NCBI GenBank assembly: GCA_012838755.1
Contig: DUOQ01000220.1
Span: 1 to 44,645, forward strand
Direction of reading: 5' to 3'
From: Propionibacterium sp.
GTDB lineage: Bacteria; Actinomycetota; Actinomycetes; Propionibacteriales; Propionibacteriaceae
DNA: 44,645 nt
The position numbers and the translations under genes are program-made. How positions within the stretch are numbered: the first letter of the stretch is position 1; every line of letters begins with the position of its first letter. Below are positions 9,705 through 19,614 of this stretch, in pieces. The notes under the pieces were generated by a model. The model worked only from the letters and a program-made list of their open reading frames with translations, had not been told where the DNA came from and searched no databases.

Positions 9705-10766
9705 ATGGAGTGGCTGCGTATCGGCGAGGTCGCCCGGCGCACGGGTCTGACGCACCGCACGCTGCGGCATTACGACGACCTGGGGCTGCTGGTCCCCTCG
9801 GGCCGGTCGGACGGCGACTACCGCTTGTACGCCCCTGAGGACCTCGACCGGTTGCTGGCGATCCAGCACCTGAAGTCGCTGGGCATGGGCCTCGACGAGA
9901 TCGGCCGCGCGCTCGACGACCCCGCTTTCGATGCCTCCGAGGCACTGGCCCGCCACGTGGCCCTGGTCGAGGGCCGGATCGCCGCCGAGCAGGCCCTTCT
10001 GGCCCGGCTGCGCCGCCTGCAGGCCGCCCCAGGTGGCTGGGACGACGTGCTCGAGACCATTGCCCTGACCGAGCGCTTGCGCCACCCCGACGCGTGGGTG
10101 CGGTTCCGGGCGGCGCTCGAGGCGCCCACAGCCGCGCCGCTGGCCGACCTGCTCGACGTGCTGCGCGGCGAGCCCGAGCCGGGCGTGCGCGAGGTGGTCA
10201 CGTGGGCGATCGTGCAGCACGGCGAGCCCGCCCTCGGTGCGGTGCTGGCCGAGGTCGGCGATCCCGACCCGGCCGTGCGGCGCCAGATGGCCCACGTGCT
10301 GGGCAAGGTGGCCGACCCGCGCGCGGTACCGGCCCTGGTCGACCTGCTCAGCGACGATCCCGAGGTCGCAGCGAAGGCTGCCTTCGCGCTGGGCCAGGTC
10401 GGGGGCCCGGACGCCTTGGCTGCCCTCGTCGGCGCGCTCGGCTCGGGAGGGTCCGGGCTGCGGGCCACGATCGTGACCGCCCTGGGCGGATGGGGCCCCG
10501 AGGCGGTCGCCCCGGTGCTCGCGCGCCTGGGGTCGGGCTCGGCCGCGGTGCGGGCCGATGCGGCCGAGGTGCTCGGCGCGCTCGGAGATGCCCGTGCGGT
10601 GCCCGGGCTCGGCGCGCGGGTGGCCGATCCCGAGGAGGACGTTCGCATCACCGCCCTGATGGCGCTGGGCTCGATCGGCGGTCCCGACGCAGGGGAAGCG
10701 ATCCGTACGGCGCACGGGGCCGCGGGGCGCACGGGGGCATTGGCGGCACGGTTGAGCGGGGCGTAG
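9705..10766 (+). CDS. MerR-type DNA-binding domain fused to HEAT repeats
   Basis: The 353-residue protein starts with a MerR helix-turn-helix (RIGEVARRTGLTHRTLRHYD, about residues 5-24), the wing DGDYRLYAPED, and the usual dimerisation coiled coil (about 85-108). From about residue 125 onward it is built of HEAT/PBS-lyase-type helical repeats, for example DPDPAVRRQMAHVLGKVADP and DPEEDVRITALMALGSIGG. MerR proteins usually end in a small effector domain, so a long HEAT array is unusual and probably binds a protein or peptide. The array is clearly homologous to the stand-alone HEAT protein at 12065-12844: both contain a TWA-xVQH block and a KVADP block. The stop codon lies inside a 117-bp repeat. 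Confidence 0.85.
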   Translation: MEWLRIGEVARRTGLTHRTLRHYDDLGLLVPSGRSDGDYRLYAPEDLDRLLAIQHLKSLGMGLDEIGRALDDPAFDASEALARHVALVEGRIAAEQALLARLRRLQAAPGGWDDVLETIALTERLRHPDAWVRFRAALEAPTAAPLADLLDVLRGEPEPGVREVVTWAIVQHGEPALGAVLAEVGDPDPAVRRQMAHVLGKVADPRAVPALVDLLSDDPEVAAKAAFALGQVGGPDALAALVGALGSGGSGLRATIVTALGGWGPEAVAPVLARLGSGSAAVRADAAEVLGALGDARAVPGLGARVADPEEDVRITALMALGSIGGPDAGEAIRTAHGAAGRTGALAARLSGA

Positions 10767-10879
10767 CGCCCAATGGACCACACGCGCGGTTGGTGCCCCG
10801 AGTTCAACCATCACTGACAAGGGGGAACGGGGCGGGTCTGTGCCGGGATGGGGCAGCAATGTGGTCCCCGTGGTGCTAC
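10763..10879 (+). repeat. 117-bp inverted-terminal repeat element, copy 1
   Basis: The left end GTAGCGCCCAATGGACCACA and right end TGTGGTCCCCGTGGTGCTAC form an imperfect inverted repeat (15 of 20 pairs). The core TCACTGACAAGG starts at offset 49. Length and core position equal those of the other two copies. The TAG stop of the MerR-HEAT gene is bases 2-4 of the element. Confidence 0.8.
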
Positions 10880-10966
10880 CTCCCGGACAACACCGGGACA
10901 ACACCAGGGTGTGGATAACCCGGCCTGGCCGGCCACGACGCCCCTGCGTCAGATCATCCTGAAGGG

Positions 10967-11941
10967 GTGCCCCGACCATCACGACGCGCCGAATGCCTGG
11001 CCGAGTTGTCACGTCTGGGTGGGGCGGCCGAGATCGCCAGTCTGGTCGCAGCTTCCTCCCGAGCTTCAGTCCGCGCCTGCATGGCTGCGGGCCAGGTCAT
11101 CACCATGGGGGGCGGGTGGGCACTGGCGCCGAGCCTCGCCGCCCACCTCCGCCATCGTCCGAAGGCGCCTGCGTGGTACCTCCCCCCAGAGGATCGGCCC
11201 GACGAGTGGCTCGGACTCCTGAGGGCCATGCAGGTGGTGGCAGCTTCCCGTCGGGGTGCGCTTGCCCTACGGTCCGCGGCGCTCCACCACGGCTGGCCCG
11301 TGCTGGACGCGCCGACCACCACCGAGGTGGCCGTTCCCCAGGGTCGCAAGTTCCGGGCCCTGCCCGGGGTCCATGGCCCGGTGACCATGGTGCGACGGTC
11401 CTTGCGGGCGTCGGAGTTGGCTGATCGCGTGACCGACCCCGTACGGACGGTGTTGGACTGTGCCGCCACGCTGCCCTTTCGTGACGCGCTGGCGATCGCT
11501 GACTCCGCCTTGCGCACGGGGGATGTCGGTGCGCTCGAACTGTCCGAGGCCGCCGCGCGTGCCCAGCGTGGGCGGGCCGCTGCGGTGAGGGTCGCCGAAG
11601 CCGCCACGGCGCTGGCCGCCAACCCGTTCGAGTCGGCCATGCGGGCCATGGCACTGGAGGTGGAGGGGGCCAGATTCGTTCCCCAGCAGGAAGTGGTGAC
11701 GCCGGTTGGTCGCGCCTGGGTGGACCTGGGTGACCCGGAGCTCCGAGTCGCCCTCGAGGCCGACAGCTACACCTTTCACGGTTCGACCGACGGCTTCGTC
11801 CGGGACATACGCCGGTACAACGTGCTCGCCACCCTCGACTGGGCGGTGATCCGCGTCGGGTTCGGGGACCTCATGAAGCATCCCGGCGCCATCAAGGAGC
11901 AGGTCCAAGCCGTGGTGTGGGGGCGGAGGTCGAGCAGGTAG
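10967..11941 (+). CDS. DUF559-type endonuclease-like protein with AbiEi-like N-terminus
   Basis: The 324-residue protein has an N-terminal winged-helix-like segment (ECLAELSRLGGAAEIASLV) as in AbiEi-type antitoxin domains. The C-terminal domain resembles DUF559 / Vsr-like PD-(D/E)xK nucleases: NPFESAMRA, then AWVDLGD, VALEADSYTFHG, RDIRRYN and WAVIRVGF supply the expected E, D, E and basic positions. Such proteins are common and often multicopy in actinobacteria; their biological role is not settled. The GTG start at 10967 has a weak CATCCT 6 nt upstream. The gene is bracketed by two direct copies of a 117-bp repeat, and its own TAG stop lies within the second copy. Mobility is suspected, not shown. 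Confidence 0.75.
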   Translation: MPRPSRRAECLAELSRLGGAAEIASLVAASSRASVRACMAAGQVITMGGGWALAPSLAAHLRHRPKAPAWYLPPEDRPDEWLGLLRAMQVVAASRRGALALRSAALHHGWPVLDAPTTTEVAVPQGRKFRALPGVHGPVTMVRRSLRASELADRVTDPVRTVLDCAATLPFRDALAIADSALRTGDVGALELSEAAARAQRGRAAAVRVAEAATALAANPFESAMRAMALEVEGARFVPQQEVVTPVGRAWVDLGDPELRVALEADSYTFHGSTDGFVRDIRRYNVLATLDWAVIRVGFGDLMKHPGAIKEQVQAVVWGRRSSR

Positions 11942-12054
11942 CGCCAATCGGACCACACAGCCGCGGCCCCCACCCTGATGAAAGCTCTCTGGCAAGGCCT
12001 TTTGCCTGGAACCGGGAAACGCCACCCGGACCGGTGTGGTCCGGGTGGCGCTAC
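11938..12054 (+). repeat. 117-bp inverted-terminal repeat element, copy 2
   Basis: The ends GTAGCGCCAATCGGACCACAC and GTGTGGTCCGGGTGGCGCTAC pair at 19 of 21 positions. The core TCTCTGGCAAGG is at offset 49. It lies between the convergent DUF559 and HEAT genes. The DUF559 stop TAG is within the left end, and the HEAT gene's stop is 11 bp beyond the right end. Confidence 0.85.
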
Positions 12055-12064
12055 GTACTGGTAC

Positions 12065-12844
12065 TCAGGCCAGGAACCGCTTCGCCACGGCCGCGACGAC
12101 CATGTCCTCGGAGGCCGCGAGGCGCTCCAGGGCCGGTGTGGCCGCCTCCCCGAGCTGGCCCAGCGCGGAGACCGCGCTCAGCCGCACGGAGTCGACCGGG
12201 TCGCCCGCCAGTTCGGCCAGCGCGTCGGCGGCGATCGCCGCGTCCTCGCCCAGGTGGCCCAGGGCGTCGGCCGCGTGCTCGCGCACCTCGGCATCGGTGT
12301 CGGCCAGAGCCGCCACGAGGGCCGGCGCGGCCTGCTCACCGAAGCGGTGGAACGCCGCGGTCAGCGCATCCCGCTGCAGGGCGTCACCGTCCCCGAGCCG
12401 CCCGGTCAGGGCGTCGAGGGCCTTGGCGACCTGCTCGCCGCCGGAGTGGGCGACGGCGCGGTAGGCCTTGAGGGCCACGTCCACGTCGTCGTCGGCCACC
12501 AGCGGGGTGAGGTGGTCGAGGTGGGCCGGGTCGGCCACCTTGCTCAGGATGTGCGCGCCGGTCCGCCGCAGGTGCGGGTCGGCGTCGTTCAGCATCGCGA
12601 GCACCGCGGGCAGGGCGGTGTCGATGTGCTGCACCGTGGCCCAGGTCAGGGTCTCGTGGACCCCGCAACCCGGAACCTCGGCGCGCAGGCGCTGCAGGAG
12701 ACCCGGAACGACGGCCGGGTCCTTGAGCATGCCGAGTTGCATGGCGGCCTGGCGCCGCTCGGTCTCCGTGCGCATCCCGGTCGTGCCCTCGCTCGTGGGC
12801 TGGTCGAGGATCGCAAGGAGTTCTTCAGTGGTGTGGTTGGTCAT
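12065..12844 (-). CDS. HEAT-repeat protein, paralogue of the MerR-HEAT protein
   Basis: The 259-residue protein consists of HEAT/PBS-lyase-type helical repeats, for example DADPHLRRTGAHILSKVADP, DTDAEVREHAADALGHLG and DPVDSVRLSAVSALGQLG. Residues about 62-110 align with residues about 161-210 of the MerR-HEAT protein, including an (E)xxTWAxVQH block and a KVADP block, so the two are paralogues. It has no DNA-binding domain of its own. It could compete with, bind or be the partner of the MerR-HEAT regulator. GGAGGTGG precedes the ATG, so it has a normal leader. No enzyme motif is visible. Confidence 0.8.
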   Translation of the reverse strand: MTNHTTEELLAILDQPTSEGTTGMRTETERRQAAMQLGMLKDPAVVPGLLQRLRAEVPGCGVHETLTWATVQHIDTALPAVLAMLNDADPHLRRTGAHILSKVADPAHLDHLTPLVADDDVDVALKAYRAVAHSGGEQVAKALDALTGRLGDGDALQRDALTAAFHRFGEQAAPALVAALADTDAEVREHAADALGHLGEDAAIAADALAELAGDPVDSVRLSAVSALGQLGEAATPALERLAASEDMVVAAVAKRFLA

Positions 12845-12904
12845 GGTTGTCCACCTCCTGGTCCTGACGCTAAACCTTCACGCGACGTGAGGCTCAAATC
12901 GAGG

Positions 12905-13876
12905 TCACTCGGCGCGGGCGAACGCCTTGTCGGTGAGCACGGCGTCGGCCAGGCCGGCGAGATAGCGCTCGGCGTCCAGGGCGGACTCGCACCCGGTGCC
13001 GGCCGCGGTGATCGCCTGGCGGTAGGTGTGGTCGACGAGGTCGCCGCAGGCGAAGACGCCGGGCACGCTGGTGGCGGTCGATCCGGGCTGCACCAGGACG
13101 TAGCCCTCAGCGTCCAGGTCAACCTGGCCCTTGACGAGCTCGGAGCGGGGGTCGTGGCCGATGGCCACGAAGACGCCCTGCACCTCGAGGTCGCGGGTCT
13201 CGCCCGTCTGGGTGTCGCGCAGGGTGATCGACTCGACGGTGTTCTCGCCGTTGATCGACTCGACGACCGAGTTCCAGGCGAACTCGACCTTGGGGTCGGC
13301 CTCGGCGCGCGCGGCCATGATCTTGGAGGCACGCAGCTCGTCGCGGCGGTGCACCATCGTCACCGAGGTGCCGAAGCGGGACAGGAACGTCGCCTCCTCG
13401 ACCGCGGAGTCGCCGCCGCCGATGACGGCGATCGGCTTGTCGCGGAAGAAGAAGCCGTCGCAGGTGGCGCACCAGGACACGCCTTTGCCCGACAGCTTGT
13501 CCTCACCCGGGACGCCGAGGCGTCGGTAGCCGGACCCCATCGCGAGGATGACGGACTTGGCGCTGTACTCGTTGCCCGAGGAGTCCGTGACCACCTTGAC
13601 CGGGCCGGTCAGCTCCACCTCGACCGCGTCGTCGTCGACCAGCACCGCGCCGAAGCGCTCGGCCTGGGCCTTCATGTTCATCATCAGGTCGGGGCCCATG
13701 ATGCCCTCGGGGAAACCGGGGAAGTTCTCCACGTCGGTCGTGTTCATCAGCGCGCCGCCCGCGTCGACCGCGCCGGTGAGCACCAGCGGCTCGAGCGAGG
13801 CCCGTGCTGCGTAGATGGCGGCGGTGTATCCGGCAGGGCCGGAACCGATGATGATGACTTCGCGGACGTCGCTCAT
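12905..13876 (-). CDS. trxB: Thioredoxin-disulfide reductase
   Basis: The 323-residue flavoprotein moves electrons from NADPH to thioredoxin. The FAD-binding [15 protein letters not shown] is at residues 11-25, the redox-active CATC at 136-139, the NADPH-binding [10 protein letters not shown] at 153-162, and the C-terminal FAD motif includes GVFACGDL. This is the normal length for low-molecular-weight TrxB. The ATG at 13876 follows AGAAGGA, whereas an upstream in-frame start lacks a site. It lies just downstream of the murJ gene on the same strand, as in other actinobacteria, with an 88-bp gap carrying its own TAGGCT box. Confidence 0.95.
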   Translation of the reverse strand: MSDVREVIIIGSGPAGYTAAIYAARASLEPLVLTGAVDAGGALMNTTDVENFPGFPEGIMGPDLMMNMKAQAERFGAVLVDDDAVEVELTGPVKVVTDSSGNEYSAKSVILAMGSGYRRLGVPGEDKLSGKGVSWCATCDGFFFRDKPIAVIGGGDSAVEEATFLSRFGTSVTMVHRRDELRASKIMAARAEADPKVEFAWNSVVESINGENTVESITLRDTQTGETRDLEVQGVFVAIGHDPRSELVKGQVDLDAEGYVLVQPGSTATSVPGVFACGDLVDHTYRQAITAAGTGCESALDAERYLAGLADAVLTDKAFARAE

Positions 13877-13905
13877 GATTCCTTCTTCGCTCGTGTTCGT
13901 CGACC

Positions 13906-13911
13906 AGCCTA
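13906..13911 (-). promoter_or_regulatory. Candidate -10 of trxB
   Basis: TAGGCT, about 30 nt before the trxB ATG, with TTGGGA 19 bp further upstream (13931-13936). Confidence 0.35.
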
Positions 13912-13964
13912 GTGACCGGGTCGACACCCGTCCCAACCGTCCGCGGGCGCCAGGTATTCCGGGG

Positions 13965-16900
13965 TCAGGGGCTGACGCGGATCTCGTGGATCGATCCCAC
14001 GAAGTTCGCCCCGTCGCGCGGCATGGCGGTCAGGTAGACCAACAGCCAGCGGGTCTCGATCGTCGCGTCCAGCTTCACCTCGACGGCCCCGGTGGACGCC
14101 GTGAAGCCATCCAGGCGGCGCCACTCGTCGCGGCTCTCCATGGGCGGAGCGGAGACCGTCGGGTCGGCCGGCACGCGGATGTCGGCCGAGGTGGGGCCGG
14201 GGCCGACGTCGACGGTGACCCACGAGACCTCCTTGACCTCGCCCAGGTCGACGATGACGCCGGCGCCGGGCTTGCGGCCGTTGAAGTTGGCCGAACGGCC
14301 GTAGCGCTCGGTGGTCCACGCGGTCGAGGGGTCGCCGTCCATGACGTAGCGGACCTGGTCGGGATTCTCCACGGCGTCGCCGCCATCGCCGGCCGGGTCG
14401 AAGTCGCGGGCCGAGACGAGCGCGTACGGGGCTGCCGGGGTGGGCGGCACCGCGCGCGACTTGTTGAACTGGTTCACGAACACGCCGCCCAGCGAGGCGA
14501 TCAGCACGAGGGCGAACACGCCGAACAGCAGTCCCTGCCAGCGGCGCGGCGGGTCCTGCGACGGGGCCTGCTGCGACACGCTCACCGTCGACCGCGGCGG
14601 CGGGATGGGCGTGTACGGGGGAGCCGGCCCGTCGTCCTCCACGTCGTCGACGTCGTCGAGCCAGAAGGCTTGCGTCGAGATCTCCTCCTCGAGGCTGTCG
14701 GCGGGCAGGTCCTCCTCGTCGGGGGACGCCCACGGCGAGGCGGGCCGGTCATCGGCACGCGTCTGCAGCGGACCCGTCACCTCGTCGGCGCCGAGCAGGT
14801 CCATGTCGGGGTCGGCGGCCAGCAGGTCGTCCTCGAGTGGCTCGGAGTCCAGCGTGAAGGGGTCGTGGCGCGCCGTCGCGCCGTCGTCCATCGGCGCGGG
14901 AGGGTCCACCGGTGCGTCGAGGTGCGTCGCCTCGAACGCCCCCGCGGCGACCGTGGCGGCGCCGATCCCGGCGGCCCCCGCCCTGGCCCCGGCGCCCGTG
15001 CCACGGTCGCCCCGCGGCGGCTTGGGGGCGGTGATCCGGACGTGTTCGATCGGGTACTTCAGGCGCGTCTCCAGCAGGTGGGAGCCGTCGACGTTGCCCA
15101 GGATCGCCGACAGCGCGGCGGTCACCTCGGCGGCGGTCTCCAGGCGGGTGGCGCGTCCGCGCGGGACCTTCGACAGGATCCGGTCGACGATGTCGGACAG
15201 CTCCAGGGAGATCTTCCGGTTGACCTGCCGCGGGACGACGGGGCGTCCCTTGTTGTCGGTCGGAGCCGCGCGCAGGCCGTAGCGTGCCTGCCCCGGCCAG
15301 CGGCCGGTGAGGCCGGCGTACAGCAACTGGCCCAGCGCGCGCACGTCGGCGCGCTCGGGGTCCTCGTCGAGGGTGGGGGTCGGGTGCAGGGCGTGCTCGA
15401 CGAGGAAGCCCACGATCTTCACGTTGCCGGACGCCGTGACCACCACGGTGTCGGGGTTCAGCTGGCGGTGGTGCAGGCCCTGGGCGTGCATGCCGACGAG
15501 GCCGGCCGCGACCTCGCGGACCACCCACGCCGCCTCCACGTCGGTGAACGGGCCGTGCTGGAGGGCGAGCTCCATCGACTGGCCGGGCGCGTACTCGCAC
15601 ACGATGTACGAGCCGTGTGAACCGCCCTCGTCGAGCACGGCGTCCCACACCCGCAGGAAGCGTGCGTCCACCGCCGGCGCCGCTTGGCGGGCCTGGTCGA
15701 GGATCTCGAGGACGCGTCGCTCGTCGGGGTCCATGACGTGGAGCAGCACCGGACGCGAGAGGTTGAGGTCCCAGCCCCGCCACGTCACGGTCGACCCGCG
15801 CCGGTTCAGGGGCTGGTCGAGCCGGAAGCGGTGGTCCAGCACGTCGCCGGTCTGGTTGTGCGGGCCCGTGTAGACGGCGGGGTCCGATTCGGGGGCGGCG
15901 GCCGGGTCGGGGTACTCCAGCAGTGCCGACTGGGTCCGCTCGGCGGTGGCGCCCACGGCGTCCCCGGCCGAGACGGGGGCCGAGTCGTCGGCCGCACCGG
16001 ACGCCCCGCGCCGGCGCAGGACGCCCACCAGCTCGGTGGCCTCGCGGACGCCCAACCGCTTGGCGAGGAAGAAGAACGACAACAGCACCAGCGCCACGGC
16101 GCCCACGAAGCCGCCGAGGACGACGAGGTAGGCACTCCCCTCGGTCAGGCCGGCGATCAGGAGCGCCACCAGCGCACCGGGAAGGACCGCCACCAGGAGC
16201 TGCACGGTGTGGCGCAGGACCTCGCCACCCGAGATGCCGGCCAGGCGACGCTTGAGCGCACGGTGGGTGACCCACGCGCCGACGAGGTAGGACAGCCCGT
16301 AGGCCAACGCCAGGCGGGGGGCGACGGTCATCGGGTCGTCGCCGAACGCCACGAAGGCGATGGCCGCGACCACGTTGACCGCCGAGATGACCAGCTGCAG
16401 GAAGAACGGCGTCCGGGTGTCCTCGAGCGCGTAGAAGCCGCGCAGGTACACGTACTGGATCGTGTAGGGAACCAGCGCGACGGCGAGCGCCATCAGCGTC
16501 CAACCGATCGCCGCGTAACCGGCGTTGGTCGCGCCGTGGCCGAACGCGAGCCGGCTGAACGGCAGTCCCAGCACCAGGAAGCCGACCGCGGCCGGCACCA
16601 GGAACGTCAGCGCCAGGCGCAGCGTGCGGGTCGTCTCGGCGGCGACGCCGGCCATGTCGTGGGCGGCCGCGAGGCGGGACGCGCTGGGCAGCATCGCCGT
16701 GGCCAACGAGACGGTGAGGAGGGAGTGCGGCAGCAACCAGACCAGGTAGGCGGTGTTGTACGCCGTCACGCCCGCGCCGCCGTCGGCGCCGCGGGGGCCC
16801 CCACCGGTCGCCATGGTGGCACCCGAGCCGAGCCGGGTGTTCACGATCTGCACCACCGTGGTCAGCAGCACGTACCCCAGCATCCACTTGGCGAGGTGGA

Positions 16901-17669
16901 AGGTCTCGCCCAGGCCCTGGCCCCGGAGGTCCCAGCGTGGCCGGTAGTGGAACCCGATCCGGCGCATCGCCGGCACCAGCGCCAGCGTCTGCACGACGAT
17001 GCCCAGGGTCGAGCCCAGGCCCAGCAGGAGGACCTGGTGGTCGGTGAAGGGCACGGTCGGATCCGTGTCGGTGCCCCACACGGCGAGGAAGACGCCGAGC
17101 ACACCGATGGCCACGACGTTGTTCAGGATCGGTGCCCACATCATGGGGCCGAAGTTGTCGCGCGCGTTGAGCACCTGCCCGATGAGGAAGAACGCCCCGT
17201 AGAAGAACAGCTGCGGCATCGTCAGGTAGGCCATGAACACCAGCTGCTGCCAGTGGCCGGCGTTCTCGGCGGTGCGCCAGGTGCTCTCGGTCCACAGGCT
17301 CATCACCAGCGGGGTCACCAGGGTGACCAGCGCCGTCACCGCGACCAGCAGCACCAGGAACGCCGTCATGATGCGGTTGATGAACGCCTCGCCCCCGTCG
17401 GCGTCGTTCCTGGCGTGCCGGACGATCTGGGGGACGAGCACCGTGTTGAGGGCGCCGCCGGCCACCAGCATGTAGAGGGTGTTCGGCACGACGGTGGCGA
17501 CCGAGTAGGTGTCGCCCTGCGCGGTGGTGGCGCCGAGGGCGATGACCAGCAGGCCGGCCTTCACGAACCCGAGGACGCGGCTGATCAGCGTCCCCGACGC
17601 CATGATCGCCGTCGCGTTGAGGAGTCGCCGGCTCGCCGCCTGCGGCGTCCGGTCCGTCCTGTCAGCCAT
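13965..17669 (-). CDS. murJ: MurJ lipid II flippase fused to a pseudokinase and an extracellular discoidin-like domain
   Basis: The 1234-residue protein begins with a MurJ/MviN domain (about residues 15-545, some 14 hydrophobic helices, SRVLGFVK near the start) that flips lipid II across the membrane for peptidoglycan synthesis. A protein-kinase-like domain follows (about 600-870) without the catalytic HRD/DFG signatures (HHRQLNPDT and KIVGFL instead), as in the mycobacterial MviN pseudokinase that binds an FHA protein. A low-complexity acidic linker leads to one transmembrane helix (about 1060-1080), then a C-terminal discoidin-like domain ([17 protein letters not shown]). The ATG at 17669 is chosen because GGAAGG sits at a proper distance; the GTG at 17675 is too close. 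It overlaps the upstream DUF6049 gene by 8 bp. Confidence 0.93.
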   Translation of the reverse strand: MADRTDRTPQAASRRLLNATAIMASGTLISRVLGFVKAGLLVIALGATTAQGDTYSVATVVPNTLYMLVAGGALNTVLVPQIVRHARNDADGGEAFINRIMTAFLVLLVAVTALVTLVTPLVMSLWTESTWRTAENAGHWQQLVFMAYLTMPQLFFYGAFFLIGQVLNARDNFGPMMWAPILNNVVAIGVLGVFLAVWGTDTDPTVPFTDHQVLLLGLGSTLGIVVQTLALVPAMRRIGFHYRPRWDLRGQGLGETFHLAKWMLGYVLLTTVVQIVNTRLGSGATMATGGGPRGADGGAGVTAYNTAYLVWLLPHSLLTVSLATAMLPSASRLAAAHDMAGVAAETTRTLRLALTFLVPAAVGFLVLGLPFSRLAFGHGATNAGYAAIGWTLMALAVALVPYTIQYVYLRGFYALEDTRTPFFLQLVISAVNVVAAIAFVAFGDDPMTVAPRLALAYGLSYLVGAWVTHRALKRRLAGISGGEVLRHTVQLLVAVLPGALVALLIAGLTEGSAYLVVLGGFVGAVALVLLSFFFLAKRLGVREATELVGVLRRRGASGAADDSAPVSAGDAVGATAERTQSALLEYPDPAAAPESDPAVYTGPHNQTGDVLDHRFRLDQPLNRRGSTVTWRGWDLNLSRPVLLHVMDPDERRVLEILDQARQAAPAVDARFLRVWDAVLDEGGSHGSYIVCEYAPGQSMELALQHGPFTDVEAAWVVREVAAGLVGMHAQGLHHRQLNPDTVVVTASGNVKIVGFLVEHALHPTPTLDEDPERADVRALGQLLYAGLTGRWPGQARYGLRAAPTDNKGRPVVPRQVNRKISLELSDIVDRILSKVPRGRATRLETAAEVTAALSAILGNVDGSHLLETRLKYPIEHVRITAPKPPRGDRGTGAGARAGAAGIGAATVAAGAFEATHLDAPVDPPAPMDDGATARHDPFTLDSEPLEDDLLAADPDMDLLGADEVTGPLQTRADDRPASPWASPDEEDLPADSLEEEISTQAFWLDDVDDVEDDGPAPPYTPIPPPRSTVSVSQQAPSQDPPRRWQGLLFGVFALVLIASLGGVFVNQFNKSRAVPPTPAAPYALVSARDFDPAGDGGDAVENPDQVRYVMDGDPSTAWTTERYGRSANFNGRKPGAGVIVDLGEVKEVSWVTVDVGPGPTSADIRVPADPTVSAPPMESRDEWRRLDGFTASTGAVEVKLDATIETRWLLVYLTAMPRDGANFVGSIHEIRVSP

Positions 17670-19608
17670 CCTCACCCTTCCGCTGCCCGCGCACCTGGCG
17701 GATCCTCTGCGCCGTCGTCACCACGAGGACCACCCCCGAGACGATGACGATCACCCACCCGATGGTGCCGAAGTTCGTCGTCTCGACCACGATCTCGCGG
17801 TCAGGGGTCAGCCTATGGCCGTCGGGCGTCTGGACGTGGACGCGCGCCACGACCACCCCACCCCCGGCCGATTCGGCGGGCAGCAGCACCGTGCTGGACG
17901 CCCCGGCCGCGATCTCCACGGGGTCGGGCGGCAGCAGCCGGATGCGCTGGGGGTTGTCGGTGGACGCCACCACGCGCACCCTGACCGGGTCCTGCAGGCG
18001 GTTGGTCACCGTGACGGGGAACTCGGAGGTGGCGCCCGCCATGGAGAAGCGGGGCGACGCGTCCAGGGTGACCATGGAGCCCTCGGTCAGGGCCACGCGC
18101 CGTTCGATGCCGGCCAGCCAGGCGTCCTGGGCCGCCGGGTCGTCCACCCACCAGCGGGAGGTGGCGCGGGCGGTCTGGGCCTCGACGAACTCGCCGACGC
18201 CCGACGCCGGCGCGGCCGCGGCGTAGGCGGTCATCCGGTCGCGCAGGTCGACGACGCGACCGAGGCGGTCGCCGTCGAGGGCGACCGCGGACGGCGTGCG
18301 GGCGGGGGGCGGCGTCCACTCCGTGGCGGGGAGGGCGACGACCTCGGGCAGGGTGGCGCGACGCAGGCCGGTCGGCAGGGTGTCGGGGAGGGAGTCCAGC
18401 TCGTCGGGGGAACGGACCCAGTGGACCTGGGAGCCGGCGGCCCGCGCGAGGGCGGTCCGGGCGGCGTCCCGGTTGAGCGAGGTGTCGGGGAGCAGCGCGG
18501 AGCCGACCGTGGGCTGCGGGTCGGTGGTCGCCCCGACGGCGTCGGCGTCCCCGGCGCGGACGCGGTCGTAGGGGGCGTCGCTGTCGAGGGCCACCACGGT
18601 GTCGGCGAGGTCGGCGGCGAGGTCGAAGGTCGGGGCGTCCGGGTGCTCGACCACGGCCAGGCGGGGGAGGCCGTCGAGGGCCTCGGCGTCCGTCGCGGCG
18701 GTGATCGCCACGGGAACCGTAGGGTCGCGCAGGGCGGCCAGCCCCGCGAGGTCGGGCGTGCCGAACAGCTGGACGCCCCCGCGTGCGGCCGGCAGCGCGC
18801 GGAGGCGGCCGAGCCAGGCGGCGGCCGCGTCCGCCGCGGTGCCGGCGTCGCTGCCCTCGGGGGTCCGGACGCGGTAACCGTCGGCCATGTCCTCGAGCTC
18901 GGCGACCAGGGAGGGGTCGACGACCCAGCTGGTCCCGTGTTCCTCAATGGCGGCCAGCAGGTCGGCGAGCCGGCCGGTGGTGACCTCCTCGGCGAGGGTG
19001 TCGTCGAGGAAGAGGTCCTTCTTCAGCTGGCGGGGTGGCGCCGACAACTCCACGACGGTCGCCACAGGTACCGGCTCGGTGGAGTGCGTGACGAGCGTGC
19101 GGGCCGATCCCACGTCCCGGACGCCGCGGCGGTCGCTGCGGGCCGTCGCGTCCACGCCGGCCCACCAGGTGGTGTCGGCGGCGCGCAGCCCCAGGGCGTC
19201 CAGCGTGCCCGTGACGGTGAAGGGGAGGGAGTCGCCGGGGTCGAGCGTCGCGGCGTCCACCGCGATCCGTTCGCGGTTGCCCGCCTCGACCACCGTCGCC
19301 GTCCCGTCCGTGGTCGTCGTGGCGACCAGGGCGTTGCGGACGGCCTGCGGGGAGTGCAGCAGCTCGGGGGAGCGCCACAGGGAGACCGAGACCTGGCTGA
19401 GCGGGACGGTGCCGGTGTTCGTCACCGTGCCGCTGATGGTCAGGGTGTCCTCGGCGACCTCGGTGGCGGTCAGGGTGACCTGCGCGGGCAGGGCGTCGTC
19501 GGCAGCCGCCGGGGAGCCCGGAGCCGCCGCCAGGGGGGCGGCCAACGCGAGCGCGGCGAGCAGGGAAGCGAGCCGGACGCGGCGCGGGCCGGGCCGGGAC
19601 GAGGTCAC
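17662..19608 (-). CDS. DUF6049 family secreted / membrane-anchored protein
   Basis: The 648-residue protein starts with a signal peptide (RRVRLASLLAALALAAPLAA, cleavage likely near AAADDALPA). An extracytoplasmic part contains Ig-like stretches such as DTLTISGTVTNTGTVPLSQV. One transmembrane helix near the C-terminus (WVIVIVSGVVLVVTTAQ) precedes a basic tail. The family is encoded next to murJ and pcnA in actinobacteria (the Rv3909-type gene of mycobacteria). The role is not established but is presumably in cell-wall assembly with MurJ. The gene starts with GTG at 19608, and TACGAT lies 6 nt upstream on this strand, predicting a leaderless mRNA for the operon. Confidence 0.88.
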   Translation of the reverse strand: MTSSRPGPRRVRLASLLAALALAAPLAAAPGSPAAADDALPAQVTLTATEVAEDTLTISGTVTNTGTVPLSQVSVSLWRSPELLHSPQAVRNALVATTTTDGTATVVEAGNRERIAVDAATLDPGDSLPFTVTGTLDALGLRAADTTWWAGVDATARSDRRGVRDVGSARTLVTHSTEPVPVATVVELSAPPRQLKKDLFLDDTLAEEVTTGRLADLLAAIEEHGTSWVVDPSLVAELEDMADGYRVRTPEGSDAGTAADAAAAWLGRLRALPAARGGVQLFGTPDLAGLAALRDPTVPVAITAATDAEALDGLPRLAVVEHPDAPTFDLAADLADTVVALDSDAPYDRVRAGDADAVGATTDPQPTVGSALLPDTSLNRDAARTALARAAGSQVHWVRSPDELDSLPDTLPTGLRRATLPEVVALPATEWTPPPARTPSAVALDGDRLGRVVDLRDRMTAYAAAAPASGVGEFVEAQTARATSRWWVDDPAAQDAWLAGIERRVALTEGSMVTLDASPRFSMAGATSEFPVTVTNRLQDPVRVRVVASTDNPQRIRLLPPDPVEIAAGASSTVLLPAESAGGGVVVARVHVQTPDGHRLTPDREIVVETTNFGTIGWVIVIVSGVVLVVTTAQRIRQVRGQRKGEDG

Positions 19609-19614
19609 CGCCCC

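Noticed and set aside
10882-10905. Tandem 11-bp direct repeat (GGACAACACC twice) just after repeat copy 1
   Set aside because: Only two units; could be a minor duplication, no evidence for CRISPR or iterons.
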